Shown here: piece by piece, positions 1 through 8,361 of the stretch
Layout: the number at the start of each line of letters is the position of its first letter
Position numbering within the stretch: the first letter of the stretch is position 1
Origin: Lelliottia sp. JS-SCA-14
GTDB taxonomy: Bacteria; Pseudomonadota; Gammaproteobacteria; Enterobacterales; Enterobacteriaceae
Assembly: GCF_035593345.1 (NCBI RefSeq)
Contig: NZ_CP141606.1
Location: forward strand, 2,418,001 to 2,482,000
Reading direction: 5' to 3'
DNA length: 64,000 nt
The notes under the pieces: generated by a model
Database searches by the model: none
Told to the model about the DNA's origin: nothing
Seen by the model: only the letters and a program-made list of their open reading frames with translations
Position numbers and translations under genes: made by a program

Positions 1-30
1 GGTGAGGGCGGCGGAGGCGATAAATTTCAT
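1..30 (-). CDS. marB: MarB, N-terminal fragment
   Basis: Only the first ten codons lie in the window (MKFIASAALT), running off the left edge. The start is preceded by a good ribosome site (AGGAAAT at 33-39) and the residues look like the beginning of a signal peptide. MarB is the small periplasmic third product of marRAB. The assignment rests mainly on its position 31 bases downstream of marA on the same strand. Confidence 0.6.
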   Translation of the reverse strand, partial: MKFIASAALT

Positions 31-61
31 GATTTCCTCGGTTACGTCTTAAAACAGGCGA

Positions 62-451
62 TTAGCAGTTACAGTGTGTTAGCGGATGCAGATAACGGGA
101 TTCACCGGGCATACTGGTGATTCGGTATTTGTGCGGCGGCACGTCGAAATAGTTCTTGAACGTGCGGGTCAGGGTCTGTTGCGATTCAAACCCGTAACGC
201 TCGGCCAGATACAGAATCGGCTCGTTGCTCTCTTTCAGCTTCTGCGCAATTTCCGTCAGCTTGCGGCTGCGAATATATTGCCCTAAAGAATGACCGGTCT
301 CTTTTTTGAACATCCGTTGCAGGTGCCATTTTGAGTAACCTGAACGCTCGGACACTTTCTCAAGTGAGAGCGGCGATTCCAGGTTCTCTTCGATCCAGTC
401 CAAAATGCTATGAATAGTGATCGCGTCATTATTGCGTCTGGACATCGTCAT
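62..451 (-). CDS. marA: MarA, AraC-family multidrug resistance activator
   Basis: A 129-residue monomeric AraC/XylS activator with two helix-turn-helix motifs and no ligand domain, nearly identical to E. coli MarA ([20 protein letters not shown], then [20 protein letters not shown]). It binds marboxes at mar/sox/rob genes and raises efflux (acrAB-tolC) while lowering porin. It is the second gene of marRAB, 12 bases after marR, and its expression is set by MarR at the operator upstream. The length equals the E. coli protein, and the ATGACGATG start fits the family. Confidence 0.97.
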   Translation of the reverse strand: MTMSRRNNDAITIHSILDWIEENLESPLSLEKVSERSGYSKWHLQRMFKKETGHSLGQYIRSRKLTEIAQKLKESNEPILYLAERYGFESQQTLTRTFKNYFDVPPHKYRITSMPGESRYLHPLTHCNC

Positions 452-463
452 ACCTCTTTCTGT

Positions 464-898
464 TTACGGCAGGATTTTCTTCAGCAAATGCTCAAGCGTG
501 ACCACTTCATCCGCCGTTAAGTTTTTTGTTAGTTCCTGGTGCAGGGTTTGTCCTACTAACTCATGACAACGTTCGCACATGGCCGCACCATCGCTGGTGA
601 GCTGGACCAGTACGCCGCGTTTGTCATTGGGGTTAGGTCGCCTTTCAATCCATCCTTTGCAGACAAGACGATCGAGCATGCGCGTGAGCGCGCCAAGGTC
701 GACAGAGAGCACCTTTTTCAGCTCAACCGGGGTGATGCACACTTCGCAGCGAATGGAGCACAGCACTTTGAACTGGGTCGCGGTGATGTCCATCGGAGAC
801 AGATAGTCGTTGAGCAGGCGATCTTTTTTCTGGTTCACCATATGAATAAGACGGCCCAGTGGAATAATTTCATTGAAGAGATCACTGGTGCTTTTCAC
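464..898 (-). CDS. marR: MarR, repressor of the mar operon
   Basis: A 144-residue winged-helix repressor of the MarR family. It dimerises on the mar operator and is released by phenolic ligands and by oxidation or copper. The GTG at 898 is chosen because it gives VKSTSDLFNEIIPLG and exactly the E. coli length. A longer reading frame upstream would run through the operator. The winged-helix core includes LSVDLGALTRMLDRLVCKGW and RRPNPNDKRGVLVQLT. The cysteine implicated in oxidative derepression in E. coli appears conserved (CKGW). Confidence 0.95.
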   Translation of the reverse strand: MKSTSDLFNEIIPLGRLIHMVNQKKDRLLNDYLSPMDITATQFKVLCSIRCEVCITPVELKKVLSVDLGALTRMLDRLVCKGWIERRPNPNDKRGVLVQLTSDGAAMCERCHELVGQTLHQELTKNLTADEVVTLEHLLKKILP

Positions 899-962
899 AA
901 TGGTTGCCCTGGCAAGTAGTTTAGTCACGGCAGATATTATTGCTCAGGCAAGTATAAGTCAA
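899..962 (-). promoter_or_regulatory. marRAB promoter with two MarR operator sites
   Basis: On the minus strand a -35 TTGACT (957-962) and a -10 TAATAT (934-939) are separated by 17 bases. MarR site I (935-954) overlaps the spacer and reads TACTTGCCTGAGCAATAATA. Site II (899-918), just before the GTG start, reads TACTTGCCAGGGCAACCATT. Both match the E. coli marO arrangement, so repression by MarR is expected to be conserved. Confidence 0.9.
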
Positions 963-977
963 CCGAATGTAATGTCC

Positions 978-997
978 GATGCCACGATTTGCTAAAA
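978..997 (+). promoter_or_regulatory. Marbox (MarA/SoxS/Rob site)
   Basis: The plus strand reads GATGCCACGATTTGCTAAAA, very close to the autoregulatory marbox of E. coli marRAB and in the same position upstream of the -35 element. It should mediate activation of marRAB by MarA, SoxS and Rob. Confidence 0.8.
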
Positions 998-1155
998 CGT
1001 TTCATGAACTTTTTTTGAGCCTTTTAAAATCATAAACATAACGTCTGGTTATCTGTCTGCAGCGGAAAATACTGCTTACGTTCTCATCATGGCTGTGTCC
1101 GGCCATTTCACCGTATACTGTGAGGGTTGATTATGGATAAGGACGACAACGCACT

Positions 1156-1821
1156 ATGGTGGAATTATTTCAGGCAATAGGACTTGGGCTGGTGGTGCTG
1201 TTGCCGCTGGCGAACCCGTTAACAACCGTGGCGTTGTTCCTGGGGCTGGCAGGGAACATGAACAGCGCCGAACGTAACCACCAGTCGTTAATGGCCTCGG
1301 TGTACGTTTTCATCATCATGATGGTGGCCTATTACGCCGGGCAGGTGGTGATGAACACCTTCGGAATTTCGATTCCCGGGTTACGTATTGCGGGGGGCTT
1401 GATCGTCGCCTTTATCGGTTTCCGCATGCTGTTCCCGGCGCATAAAGCGCATGAATCGCCGGAAGCGAAAAGCAAATCGGAAGAGATGGAGTCTGAACCT
1501 TCCGCCAATATCGCCTTTGTTCCGCTCGCCATGCCAAGCACGGCGGGGCCAGGGACGATTGCGATGATCATCAGCTCCGCGTCAACGGTGCGTGACGGCA
1601 CGACGTTTTCGGCGTGGGTGGTCATGGTGGCGCCGCCGCTGATCTTCGCGATTATCGGCGTGATTTTGTGGGGATGTTTGCGCAGTTCCGGCGCGATCAT
1701 GCGCTGGGTCGGCAAGGGTGGAATCGAGGCGATTTCCCGCCTGATGGGCTTCCTGCTGGTCTGTATGGGCGTGCAGTTTATTATTAACGGCGTGCTGGAA
1801 ATTATTAAGACTTACCCTTGA
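1156..1821 (+). CDS. marC: MarC family inner membrane protein
   Basis: A 221-residue polytopic membrane protein, the same length as and near-identical to E. coli MarC ([38 protein letters not shown]). About six hydrophobic segments form two repeated halves, each with an N/S-P-G type motif. It is divergent from marRAB. Despite the name, in E. coli it is not established as a resistance determinant, and its substrate is unknown. A second MarC-family gene lies at 34221-34805. Confidence 0.95.
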   Translation: MVELFQAIGLGLVVLLPLANPLTTVALFLGLAGNMNSAERNHQSLMASVYVFIIMMVAYYAGQVVMNTFGISIPGLRIAGGLIVAFIGFRMLFPAHKAHESPEAKSKSEEMESEPSANIAFVPLAMPSTAGPGTIAMIISSASTVRDGTTFSAWVVMVAPPLIFAIIGVILWGCLRSSGAIMRWVGKGGIEAISRLMGFLLVCMGVQFIINGVLEIIKTYP

Positions 1822-1892
1822 TTGCCCGGCGGCGCTACGCTTGCACGGGCCTACGTGTTTTGTAGGCCGGGTAAGCGCAGCGCCGCCCGGCA
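1822..1892. repeat. REP/BIME-type palindromic repeat
   Basis: Two inverted GC-rich copies of the GCCGGGTAAGCGCAGCGCC type lie face to face between the convergent ends of marC and sotB (TTGCCCGGCGGCGCTACGC ... GTAGGCCGGGTAAGCGCAGC). This is the classical enterobacterial paired REP arrangement. It may also act as a transcript end for both genes. Confidence 0.8.
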
Positions 1893-1898
1893 AAAAAA

Positions 1899-3095
1899 CT
1901 ACCCTCGATCCGTCTGCTCTTCCAGCGCCACCGGCCATTTGCGGAAGATCAGAATCGACCAGATCAACGCCGCCAGCGCCGGAATCGCCCCGAGATAGCC
2001 AATCGCCGACATCGAAAAATGCAGGCTGATTTGATTTCCCACCAGCGCGCCCGCGCCAATCCCTAGATTGAAAATCCCCGAGAAGAGCGACATCGCCACA
2101 TCCGTGGCATCCGGTGCCAGGGCCAGGACTTTCACCTGCATGCCAAGGCCGATGATCATCATCGCCACGCCCCAACAAATACTCAGTATCGCCAGATGGG
2201 TTTCGCTGCCCGCCGCAGGCATCAGCAACACCAGGCACAGCATCAACACCCCGATAGCGCCGCTCACCAGCAGCGAAGCGTGTTTATTGCCCAGTTTGCC
2301 AAACAGGAGGCTGCCGATGATGCCGGCCCCGCCGAGGAGTAACAGCAGAACCGTGGCGAAACTGGCGCTAAAGCCCGCGACAACCTGCACAAAAGGTTCA
2401 ATATAGCTGTAGGCCGTGTAGTGGGCGGTGACTACCACCACGGTCAGCAGATAAATGCTCATCAGCGCCGGGCGGCGGAACAGCAGCGGCAGACTCTTCA
2501 GCGAGCCAGAGTGTTCGCTCGGTAATTTCGGCAGAAGCTTGATCAGGCACAGCAGAGTGATCAGCGCCCCCATGCCGATGGCAAAGAAGGTGGTGCGCCA
2601 GCCGAAATACTGCCCGACGATACGCCCGATCGGCAGACCGAGCACCATCGCCAGCGCGGTGCCGGTCGCCAGCAGGCTCAGGGCCTGAGCGCGTTTTCCC
2701 GCCGGAGCAAGACGAATCGCCAGCGACGCCGTTATCGACCAGAAAATAGCGTGGGCAAAGGCGATACCGATGCGGCTCATCACCAGCACCGTAAAGTTCC
2801 AGGCGAGGAACGACAGTACGTGGCTGGCGATGAACAGCACGAAGAGACCGATCAGCAGTTTGCGCCGCTCCATCTGGCTGGTGAGCAGCATAAAGGGCAG
2901 GGACATCAACGCCACTACCCAGGCGTAGATGGTCAGCATGATCCCGACCTGCGCCGTTTCCATCTGGAAACTTTTAGCAATATCAGATAGCAAACCGACG
3001 GGGACGAACTCCGTGGTATTAAAGATAAATGCAGCGATGGCAAGCGTGACCACACGTAGCCACGCGACCTTGCGGGAAACCGTGTTCATTGTCAT
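1899..3095 (-). CDS. sotB: SotB, MFS sugar efflux transporter
   Basis: A 398-residue, 12-segment major facilitator protein aligning over its whole length with E. coli SotB/YdeA (start [20 protein letters not shown]; core [20 protein letters not shown]). It exports arabinose and other sugars or analogues. It sits tail-to-tail with marC as in E. coli. The ATG at 3095 is chosen because it reproduces the family N-terminus. Confidence 0.95.
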   Translation of the reverse strand: MTMNTVSRKVAWLRVVTLAIAAFIFNTTEFVPVGLLSDIAKSFQMETAQVGIMLTIYAWVVALMSLPFMLLTSQMERRKLLIGLFVLFIASHVLSFLAWNFTVLVMSRIGIAFAHAIFWSITASLAIRLAPAGKRAQALSLLATGTALAMVLGLPIGRIVGQYFGWRTTFFAIGMGALITLLCLIKLLPKLPSEHSGSLKSLPLLFRRPALMSIYLLTVVVVTAHYTAYSYIEPFVQVVAGFSASFATVLLLLLGGAGIIGSLLFGKLGNKHASLLVSGAIGVLMLCLVLLMPAAGSETHLAILSICWGVAMMIIGLGMQVKVLALAPDATDVAMSLFSGIFNLGIGAGALVGNQISLHFSMSAIGYLGAIPALAALIWSILIFRKWPVALEEQTDRG

Positions 3096-3170
3096 AGATA
3101 TAGAGGGATTCGTTGCTGAAAAGATGAGAAGGCGATCTTAAAGCCTTCGCTGGCGAAAAGACAACCATTA

Positions 3171-3186
3171 TGTGATGCAGATCTCA
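3171..3186 (+). promoter_or_regulatory. Possible CRP site
   Basis: TGTGA-TGCAGA-TCTCA differs from the CRP consensus TGTGA-N6-TCACA at two positions of the right arm. It lies in the 124-base divergent gap between sotB and the PhzF-like gene, so it could serve either. This is inference only. Confidence 0.3.
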
Positions 3187-3270
3187 TAATTTACCTTATC
3201 CAGCCCGTAGCGAAGGGCGTTGTTTTCCTTGAAGATAAGCAACAGCACAATAAAAACAGGCGGTACGACA

Positions 3271-4065
3271 ATGCACGAAATTGATTTTTATCTGGTGGAT
3301 GCCTTCACCGACAAAGCCTTTGGTGGGAATGCGGCCGCGGTTTGCCCGCTGGAAGAGTGGCTTCCGGACGAGACGCTGCTCAGCATGGCGAAACAACACA
3401 ACCAGTCGGAGACAGCATTTTTCGTGCGCACCGACGACGGTTTTGAACTGCGCTGGTTCACCACGCAGTATGAGATCGATCTGTGCGGCCACGCCACGCT
3501 CGCGGCGTCGCATGTGATTTTTGAATACCTCGATTACCCGCACACGGAGATCGAGTTTTCGACGCGCTTTGTCGGCAAACTGACCGTCAAGCGCAACGGC
3601 GACTGGCTGACCCTCAACTTCCCGGCCTGGGCAAGTGAAGCTGTTGATAACGCGCCTGCCTTGCTGTTTTATTCGCTGGGCATCACCGCCGCAAAAGAAG
3701 TCCGCGTGGCGCGCGACTATATGGTGGTGCTGGAGAACCAGCAGCAGGTCGAAGCGATTGACCCGGATATCTCGGCGATGATCCCGCTGGATAAGATGGT
3801 GTGCATCACCGCACCGGGTGACGAAGTGGATTTTGTCAGCCGCTTCTTCTGCCCTGGCGAGGGCGTTCCGGAAGATCCGGTGACCGGCTCCACCCACAGT
3901 ATGCTGATCCCTTACTGGAGCGAAAAACTCGGTAAAACCCAGCTGCAGGCTCGCCAGGTGTCGGCCCGCGGCGGCGATTTGCGCTGCGAGCTACAGGGCG
4001 ACCGCGTGCTGATTGGTGGGCAAGCCACGTTGTACCTGAAGGGCAAAATCTTCCTGCGCCAGTAG
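3271..4065 (+). CDS. PhzF family isomerase-like protein
   Basis: A 264-residue protein of the PhzF/diaminopimelate-epimerase fold. Signatures are the N-terminal FGGNAAAVCPL, CGHATLAASHVI near residue 75 and EDPVTGSTHSMLIPYW near residue 205. The acidic residue of QSETAFF corresponds to the catalytic Glu region of the family. Enterobacterial relatives include E. coli YddE, whose substrate is unknown. The ATG at 3271 gives a normal family length; an upstream in-frame ATG at 3220 would add 17 residues with no family match. It stands alone and is followed by a terminator. Confidence 0.85.
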   Translation: MHEIDFYLVDAFTDKAFGGNAAAVCPLEEWLPDETLLSMAKQHNQSETAFFVRTDDGFELRWFTTQYEIDLCGHATLAASHVIFEYLDYPHTEIEFSTRFVGKLTVKRNGDWLTLNFPAWASEAVDNAPALLFYSLGITAAKEVRVARDYMVVLENQQQVEAIDPDISAMIPLDKMVCITAPGDEVDFVSRFFCPGEGVPEDPVTGSTHSMLIPYWSEKLGKTQLQARQVSARGGDLRCELQGDRVLIGGQATLYLKGKIFLRQ

Positions 4066-4083
4066 GGGGTATATCCGCTTAAG

Positions 4084-4107
4084 ATGCCCGCGATGCGGGC
4101 ATTTTTC
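4084..4107 (+). terminator. Rho-independent terminator
   Basis: The stem ATGCCCGC/GCGGGCAT with loop GAT is followed by TTTTTC, 18 bases after the PhzF-like gene. The convergent higA gene ends just beyond it. Confidence 0.85.
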
Positions 4108-4112
4108 ATTGT

Positions 4113-4427
4113 TTAGTGCGTTGGCTTACTCTGAGGGGAATCATCCTGTTTGCCGTATGAGATGATGCCTGAGGTGTCAATCTGGTCTTCGAGCTGTCGC
4201 AGGTCATAATCTCCCTGAAGCCGAAGCCAGAATTCTGGCGTGCTGCCCAGCGCGGCAGCAACACGAATGGCGAGTGCAGGCGTTAAAGCTGTTTTTCCGG
4301 CAAGGAGGCGGGAAACGGTAGCGGGAGTCACACCGATATTGAGCGCAAAACGGCGACCACTAACGCCCATGTCAGCCAAATCACGCGCAATGATTTCGCC
4401 AGGATGGGAAATTTTAAACTGTCTCAT
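4113..4427 (-). CDS. higA: HigA-type antitoxin, XRE helix-turn-helix
   Basis: A 104-residue antitoxin of the HigA/VapI type. It carries [20 protein letters not shown] followed by an XRE helix-turn-helix ([20 protein letters not shown]) and the family signature PEFWLRLQ. It neutralises the adjacent toxin and represses the operon by binding the promoter palindrome. Its ATG overlaps the toxin stop codon by one base (TAATG), so the two are translationally coupled with toxin first, the usual HigBA order. Confidence 0.9.
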   Translation of the reverse strand: MRQFKISHPGEIIARDLADMGVSGRRFALNIGVTPATVSRLLAGKTALTPALAIRVAAALGSTPEFWLRLQGDYDLRQLEDQIDTSGIISYGKQDDSPQSKPTH

Positions 4428-4705
4428 TAGTGATAATCCTCGTAATTCAATATGTATGCGTCACCGTTTATGAACTGGAACGTGATACGCCAGTTCGCTC
4501 TGACAGTGATAGACCAGCAGCCTTCCCGGTCGCCTTTTAGCGGATGTAACTTGTAAATGGGGCGATTTAATTCGTCAATGCTAGTGGCAGTGTCAATGGC
4601 CTGTAACCGGTCATTTATCCTGTCAGCGTCCTGAGCGGGTAACCCAGAAGTCACACCTTTCTCAAAGAGCTGCTTCAATCCTTTGTGTTTGAATGATTTA
4701 ATCAT
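4427..4705 (-). CDS. higB: HigB-type mRNA interferase toxin
   Basis: A 92-residue RelE/HigB superfamily toxin ([52 protein letters not shown]). This family cleaves mRNA on the ribosome. The ATG at 4705 gives the standard 92 residues; a TTG two codons earlier is possible but less likely. It is the first gene of the higBA operon, under an inverted-repeat operator. Confidence 0.9.
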   Translation of the reverse strand: MIKSFKHKGLKQLFEKGVTSGLPAQDADRINDRLQAIDTATSIDELNRPIYKLHPLKGDREGCWSITVRANWRITFQFINGDAYILNYEDYH

Positions 4706-4717
4706 CGTCAAATCCGT

Positions 4718-4734
4718 GTTACACGGCGTGTAAC
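4718..4734 (-). promoter_or_regulatory. HigA operator palindrome
   Basis: The perfect inverted repeat GTTACAC-GGC-GTGTAAC lies 13 bases upstream of the higB ATG. A further half-site (TTACACG) follows at 4749-4755. The position and symmetry fit autoregulation by HigA. Confidence 0.75.
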
Positions 4735-4803
4735 AATATACCGCCGTATTACACGCTCTGCAATATTGAGAAAGTCAGAGTAGAACCCAGATGGCAAAGT
4801 CTT

Positions 4804-5250
4804 TTAGATCTTCTGCGCCACATCCCAGATAAAGCCGAAGGGGTCCTGGACGCGGGCTTTCAAATCCCCCCAGAACATCTCCGCGGGTTCTTTCAGCACC
4901 GTCGCACCGGCCTGTACCATCTCACCGACCAGCGCGACGGCATCATCTACATAGAGATAGAAGATAAACGGCGTCGGAGTGCCGGAGGTTTGTGGGCTAC
5001 TCAACTCCGAATCCCAGCCCTCCTGGTTAAGCGTGAAGTTGGTGCCGCGATAGCGAATACGGGCAAACAGCAGTTCGCCGTTTTCACCTTCCAGCTCGGC
5101 GATCGCCACCATACCCATCGCGCCCGTGTAGAAATCCACGGCCGCGCGGACATCCGCTACGTTGAGGGCGGTCGTCAGCCAGGTGAGCCCCATGCCTTCC
5201 CACGGGTGAGTGCGATTTTCAACGTTGTTAAACCAGTCCAGTTTTTTCAT
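4804..5250 (-). CDS. VOC/glyoxalase superfamily protein
   Basis: A 148-residue vicinal-oxygen-chelate fold protein with two beta-alpha-beta-beta-beta halves (TALNVADVRAAVDFYTGAMG; FIFYLYVDDAVALVGEMVQA; VQDPFGFIWDVAQK). It resembles the PhnB-like/bleomycin-resistance-like subgroup. Many members bind a metal and act as lyases, dioxygenases or drug-binding proteins; no substrate can be deduced. It is monocistronic, with a ribosome site (GGAGAC) just upstream of the ATG. Confidence 0.8.
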   Translation of the reverse strand: MKKLDWFNNVENRTHPWEGMGLTWLTTALNVADVRAAVDFYTGAMGMVAIAELEGENGELLFARIRYRGTNFTLNQEGWDSELSSPQTSGTPTPFIFYLYVDDAVALVGEMVQAGATVLKEPAEMFWGDLKARVQDPFGFIWDVAQKI

Positions 5251-5449
5251 TTCAGTCTCCTTCTGAGGGCCGTTGTTGGCGAACGAAGGGCATAATAGCG
5301 CGGGTTAAAAATAAATACTGTATATAATTACAGTTACTCGCATTTTTGGCACTCTTTGTTGGATTATCCTCAAGAAAGATAAGTTAACAGTATGACCAAT
5401 GGCATCGCGAGGCGGCTATGTTGATAACAAACAACAAAAGGAGCCTGCC

Positions 5450-5932
5450 ATGTATTCCATTACCTCTGAATCTGCCTCTCATCCGGATATTCTGGCGCTG
5501 ATCGCCGCTCTGGACCGTTATCAAACCGAACTTTACCCGGCGGAAAGTAATCATCTGATCGATCTCACCCAACTGGCGACGGGGTCGCTGCTGATGATGG
5601 TGATCCGTGATAACCAGCTCAATGCCGTGGGCTGCGGGGCGATTGTGCTCAACGGTGACGGCAGCGGGGAGATGAAGCGGGTGTATATCGATCCCACTCA
5701 TCGCGGGCAAAAGCTGGGGGAGAAACTGCTGGCGGCGCTGGAGGACGAAGCACTGAGCCGCCACTGCCACACCCTGCGCCTCGAAACGGGCATTAAGCAG
5801 CAGGCGGCGATTCAGCTGTATGAACGCTGCGGATATCACGTTCGCACGGCGTTCCCGCCTTACGCAGAAGATCCGCTCAGCCTGTTTATGGAGAAGGCGC
5901 TGGTGGCTGACGTTCGTTTAGCAGTGCTATAA
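5450..5932 (+). CDS. GNAT family N-acetyltransferase
   Basis: A 160-residue GCN5-related acetyltransferase. The acetyl-CoA pyrophosphate loop is visible as [14 protein letters not shown] near residue 85, followed by [20 protein letters not shown]. The ATG at 5450 is preceded by AAAAGGAG. The substrate is unknown. Its 3' end overlaps that of ptrR by 47 bases in the convergent orientation. Confidence 0.85.
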   Translation: MYSITSESASHPDILALIAALDRYQTELYPAESNHLIDLTQLATGSLLMMVIRDNQLNAVGCGAIVLNGDGSGEMKRVYIDPTHRGQKLGEKLLAALEDEALSRHCHTLRLETGIKQQAAIQLYERCGYHVRTAFPPYAEDPLSLFMEKALVADVRLAVL

Positions 5933-6764
5933 ACGCCTCAAGCTGACGCGTCATCGCGCCGCGTCGCCACACCAGCCAGGTCGTGAGCCAGCGCCAGTTT
6001 TCCGCCAGCGGCCAGGCCTCGACCTGAAGATGCCCCGGCATGCTCTCCAGCATCGATCGGGGCATCAGCGCAATTCCGGCACCCGCAATCACGCAGGCGA
6101 GCATGCCGTGGTACGACTCCATCTCATGAATTCGCCCCGGCATCGCCCGGTCTGCATGAAACCAGCTCTCCAGATGCCGACGATAGGAACAGTTGGCGCG
6201 AAACGCGTAGACGTCGCGACCGCTCACCTGGGTGGCGCGGGTCACCTTTTCATGTCCGGCGGCGGCCACCAGCATCATCTCTTCCTGATACACCGGCATC
6301 CCGTCCAGCTCCGGGTGCGACAGCGGTCCGTCGACAAAGGCCGCGCTGAGCGTCCCCTCGAGTACGCCGTCGATCATCGTCCCGGAAGGGCCAGTGGAAA
6401 GCGCAAACTGAATGCGCGGATAACGCTGGTTAAACTGCGCCAGGGATTCAGGGATCCGCACCGCCGCGGTACTCTCCAGCGCGCCGAGGGCAAACAGTCC
6501 CTGCGGTTCGTCACCGGCGACCACCATCCGCGCTTCATCGACCAGGGCGAGGATCTGCTTGCTGTAGCGCAGGAAGTTATGCCCGGCGGGAGAGAGGCGC
6601 AAACGCTGGTTTTCACGGATAAACAACTCGACGCCCAGATCCGCCTCCAGCTGACGGATACGCGTCGTGAGGTTCGATGGCACGCGATGCACCTTCTGCG
6701 CCGCCTGAGTGATGCTCCCGGTCTGCGCCACGGCGTTAAACATTTCAAGCTGAGTTAAATCCAT
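5886..6764 (-). CDS. ptrR: PtrR (YneJ), LysR-type regulator
   Basis: A 292-residue LysR-type protein matching E. coli PtrR/YneJ throughout (N-terminal helix-turn-helix [57 protein letters not shown]). In E. coli it controls the neighbouring sad gene and putrescine catabolism. It is divergent from sad with about 100 bases between starts, the classic LysR layout, so it most likely binds that gap. Confidence 0.95.
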   Translation of the reverse strand: MDLTQLEMFNAVAQTGSITQAAQKVHRVPSNLTTRIRQLEADLGVELFIRENQRLRLSPAGHNFLRYSKQILALVDEARMVVAGDEPQGLFALGALESTAAVRIPESLAQFNQRYPRIQFALSTGPSGTMIDGVLEGTLSAAFVDGPLSHPELDGMPVYQEEMMLVAAAGHEKVTRATQVSGRDVYAFRANCSYRRHLESWFHADRAMPGRIHEMESYHGMLACVIAGAGIALMPRSMLESMPGHLQVEAWPLAENWRWLTTWLVWRRGAMTRQLEAFIALLNERQPPAPSP

Positions 6765-6863
6765 AGCATTCTCTTTTCGTGAATAAGTGAGTCAGTATTA
6801 TTCATTTTTAAGAAATAGCAGAGTAAGCCACAATCAATCAACCCCTATGACGTGGAGAAGATT

Positions 6864-8252
6864 ATGACTTATTCATCAGAGACCCATGCGCTGTCGATCA
6901 ATCCGGCGACTGGCGAAACGCTTGCCGCTTATCCGTGGGCCAAGACGGCGGAGGTCGATCAGGCGATAGCGCTGGCGGATCGCGGTTTCCGTGAGTGGAG
7001 AAATGCAACGGTGGCTCATCGCGCGCAGAAACTTCGTGACCTCGGTTCGGCGCTGCGAGCGCGGGCGGAAGAGATGGCGCAGATGATGTCCCGCGAGATG
7101 GGTAAACCCATTTTGCAGGCGCGCGCCGAAGTCACTAAATCCGCTGGTCTGTGCGACTGGTATGCCGAACACGGCCAGGCGATGCTGGCGACTGAACCGA
7201 CGCTGGTTGAAAACCAGAAAGCCGTGATTGAGTATCGCCCGCTGGGGCCGATTCTGGCGGTAATGCCGTGGAACTTCCCTCTGTGGCAGGTGCTGCGCGG
7301 CGCGGTGCCGATTCTGCTCGCCGGAAACAGCTATCTGCTTAAACATGCGCCCAACGTCCTCGGCTCCGCGACGCTTATCGGTGAGATCTTCGATGACGCC
7401 GGTTTCCCGCAAGGGGTGTTTGGCTGGGTGAACGCCACCAACGACGGCGTAAGTCAGGCGATTAACGATCGTCGCATCGCTGCCATTACCGTGACCGGGA
7501 GCGTGCGCGCCGGGGCGGCGATTGGTGCACAGGCGGCTGCGGCGCTGAAAAAATGCGTGCTGGAGCTCGGCGGGTCCGATCCCTTTATCGTGCTCAACGA
7601 TGCGGATCTGGATCTGGCGGTGAAAGCGGCGGTGACCGGACGCTATCAGAATACCGGACAGGTTTGCGCCGCGGCCAAACGCTTTATCGTCGAAGAGGGC
7701 ATTGCGGAGCAGTTTACCGAACGCTTCGTCGCCGCAGCGGCAGCGCTCAGGATGGGAGCCCCCGAGAACGAAGAGCACTATCTCGGGCCGATGGCACGTT
7801 TCGATCTGCGCGATGAGCTGCATCAGCAGGTGCAGGCGACGCTTGCTGAAGGCGCTACGCTGTTGCTCGGTGGTGAAAAAGTCGCGGGGGCGGGGAATTA
7901 CTATCCGGCGACCGTGCTCGGGAATGTCACCTCAGAGATGACCGCGTTCCGTCAGGAGCTGTTTGGCCCGGTGGCGGCTATCACTATCGCGAAAGACGCA
8001 GACCATGCCCTCACACTTGCGAACGACAGTGACTTTGGCCTCTCGGCGACGATCTTCACGGCGGATCAACAGCGTGCCGATGCCTTTGCTCGCCAGCTCG
8101 AGTGCGGCGGAGTGTTCATCAATGGCTTCAGCGCCAGCGATGCGCGCGTGGCCTTTGGCGGGGTGAAGAAAAGCGGCTTTGGTCGCGAGCTGTCCCACTT
8201 CGGTCTGCATGAATTCTGCAATATCCAGACCGTCTGGAAAGACCGCGTGTAG
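6864..8252 (+). CDS. sad: Succinate semialdehyde dehydrogenase, NAD(P)+-dependent
   Basis: A 462-residue aldehyde dehydrogenase, the same length as E. coli Sad/YneI. The catalytic Cys sits in NTGQVCAAAKRF, the catalytic Glu in LELGGSDPF and the NAD-binding motif in TVTGSVRAGAAIG. It oxidises succinic semialdehyde to succinate in the GABA and putrescine pathways. The ATG at 6864 follows GGAGAAG and reproduces the E. coli length. It is divergent from ptrR and followed by a terminator. Confidence 0.95.
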   Translation: MTYSSETHALSINPATGETLAAYPWAKTAEVDQAIALADRGFREWRNATVAHRAQKLRDLGSALRARAEEMAQMMSREMGKPILQARAEVTKSAGLCDWYAEHGQAMLATEPTLVENQKAVIEYRPLGPILAVMPWNFPLWQVLRGAVPILLAGNSYLLKHAPNVLGSATLIGEIFDDAGFPQGVFGWVNATNDGVSQAINDRRIAAITVTGSVRAGAAIGAQAAAALKKCVLELGGSDPFIVLNDADLDLAVKAAVTGRYQNTGQVCAAAKRFIVEEGIAEQFTERFVAAAAALRMGAPENEEHYLGPMARFDLRDELHQQVQATLAEGATLLLGGEKVAGAGNYYPATVLGNVTSEMTAFRQELFGPVAAITIAKDADHALTLANDSDFGLSATIFTADQQRADAFARQLECGGVFINGFSASDARVAFGGVKKSGFGRELSHFGLHEFCNIQTVWKDRV

Positions 8253-8259
8253 TCAATTG

Positions 8260-8292
8260 AAGGCCTTCTCTGTGAAGGCCTTTGTCATTTTT
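8260..8292 (+). terminator. Terminator after sad
   Basis: A 9-bp perfect stem AAGGCCTTC/GAAGGCCTT with loop TCTGT is followed by TGTCATTTTT. The run after the stem also forms the first repeat of the candidate Pho box. Confidence 0.8.
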
Positions 8293-8326
8293 GTGTCATG
8301 GTTCTGTCATTTAGGTTTCGTAGACT
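8283..8326 (+). promoter_or_regulatory. Candidate PhoB box and promoter of the chemoreceptor gene
   Basis: Three TGTCAT hexamers occur at 8283, 8294 and 8305, exactly 11 bases apart, the period of PhoB half-sites (CTGTCAT-type). The third is CTGTCATTT, followed after ten bases by a -10-like TAGACT at 8321-8326 and no good -35. That is the architecture of PhoB-activated promoters. The start codon of the chemoreceptor gene is at 8362. Confidence 0.55.
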
Positions 8327-8361
8327 CGCACGCGTCTAACGTACTGTTACAGAAGAATATT

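Noticed and set aside
899..928. Longer MarR start upstream of 898
   Set aside because: It would make the operator site II coding and add residues absent from the known protein.
1582..2238. Long minus-strand frame across the marC/sotB junction
   Set aside because: It is a shadow of two well-identified genes with high GC third positions and spans the REP pair.
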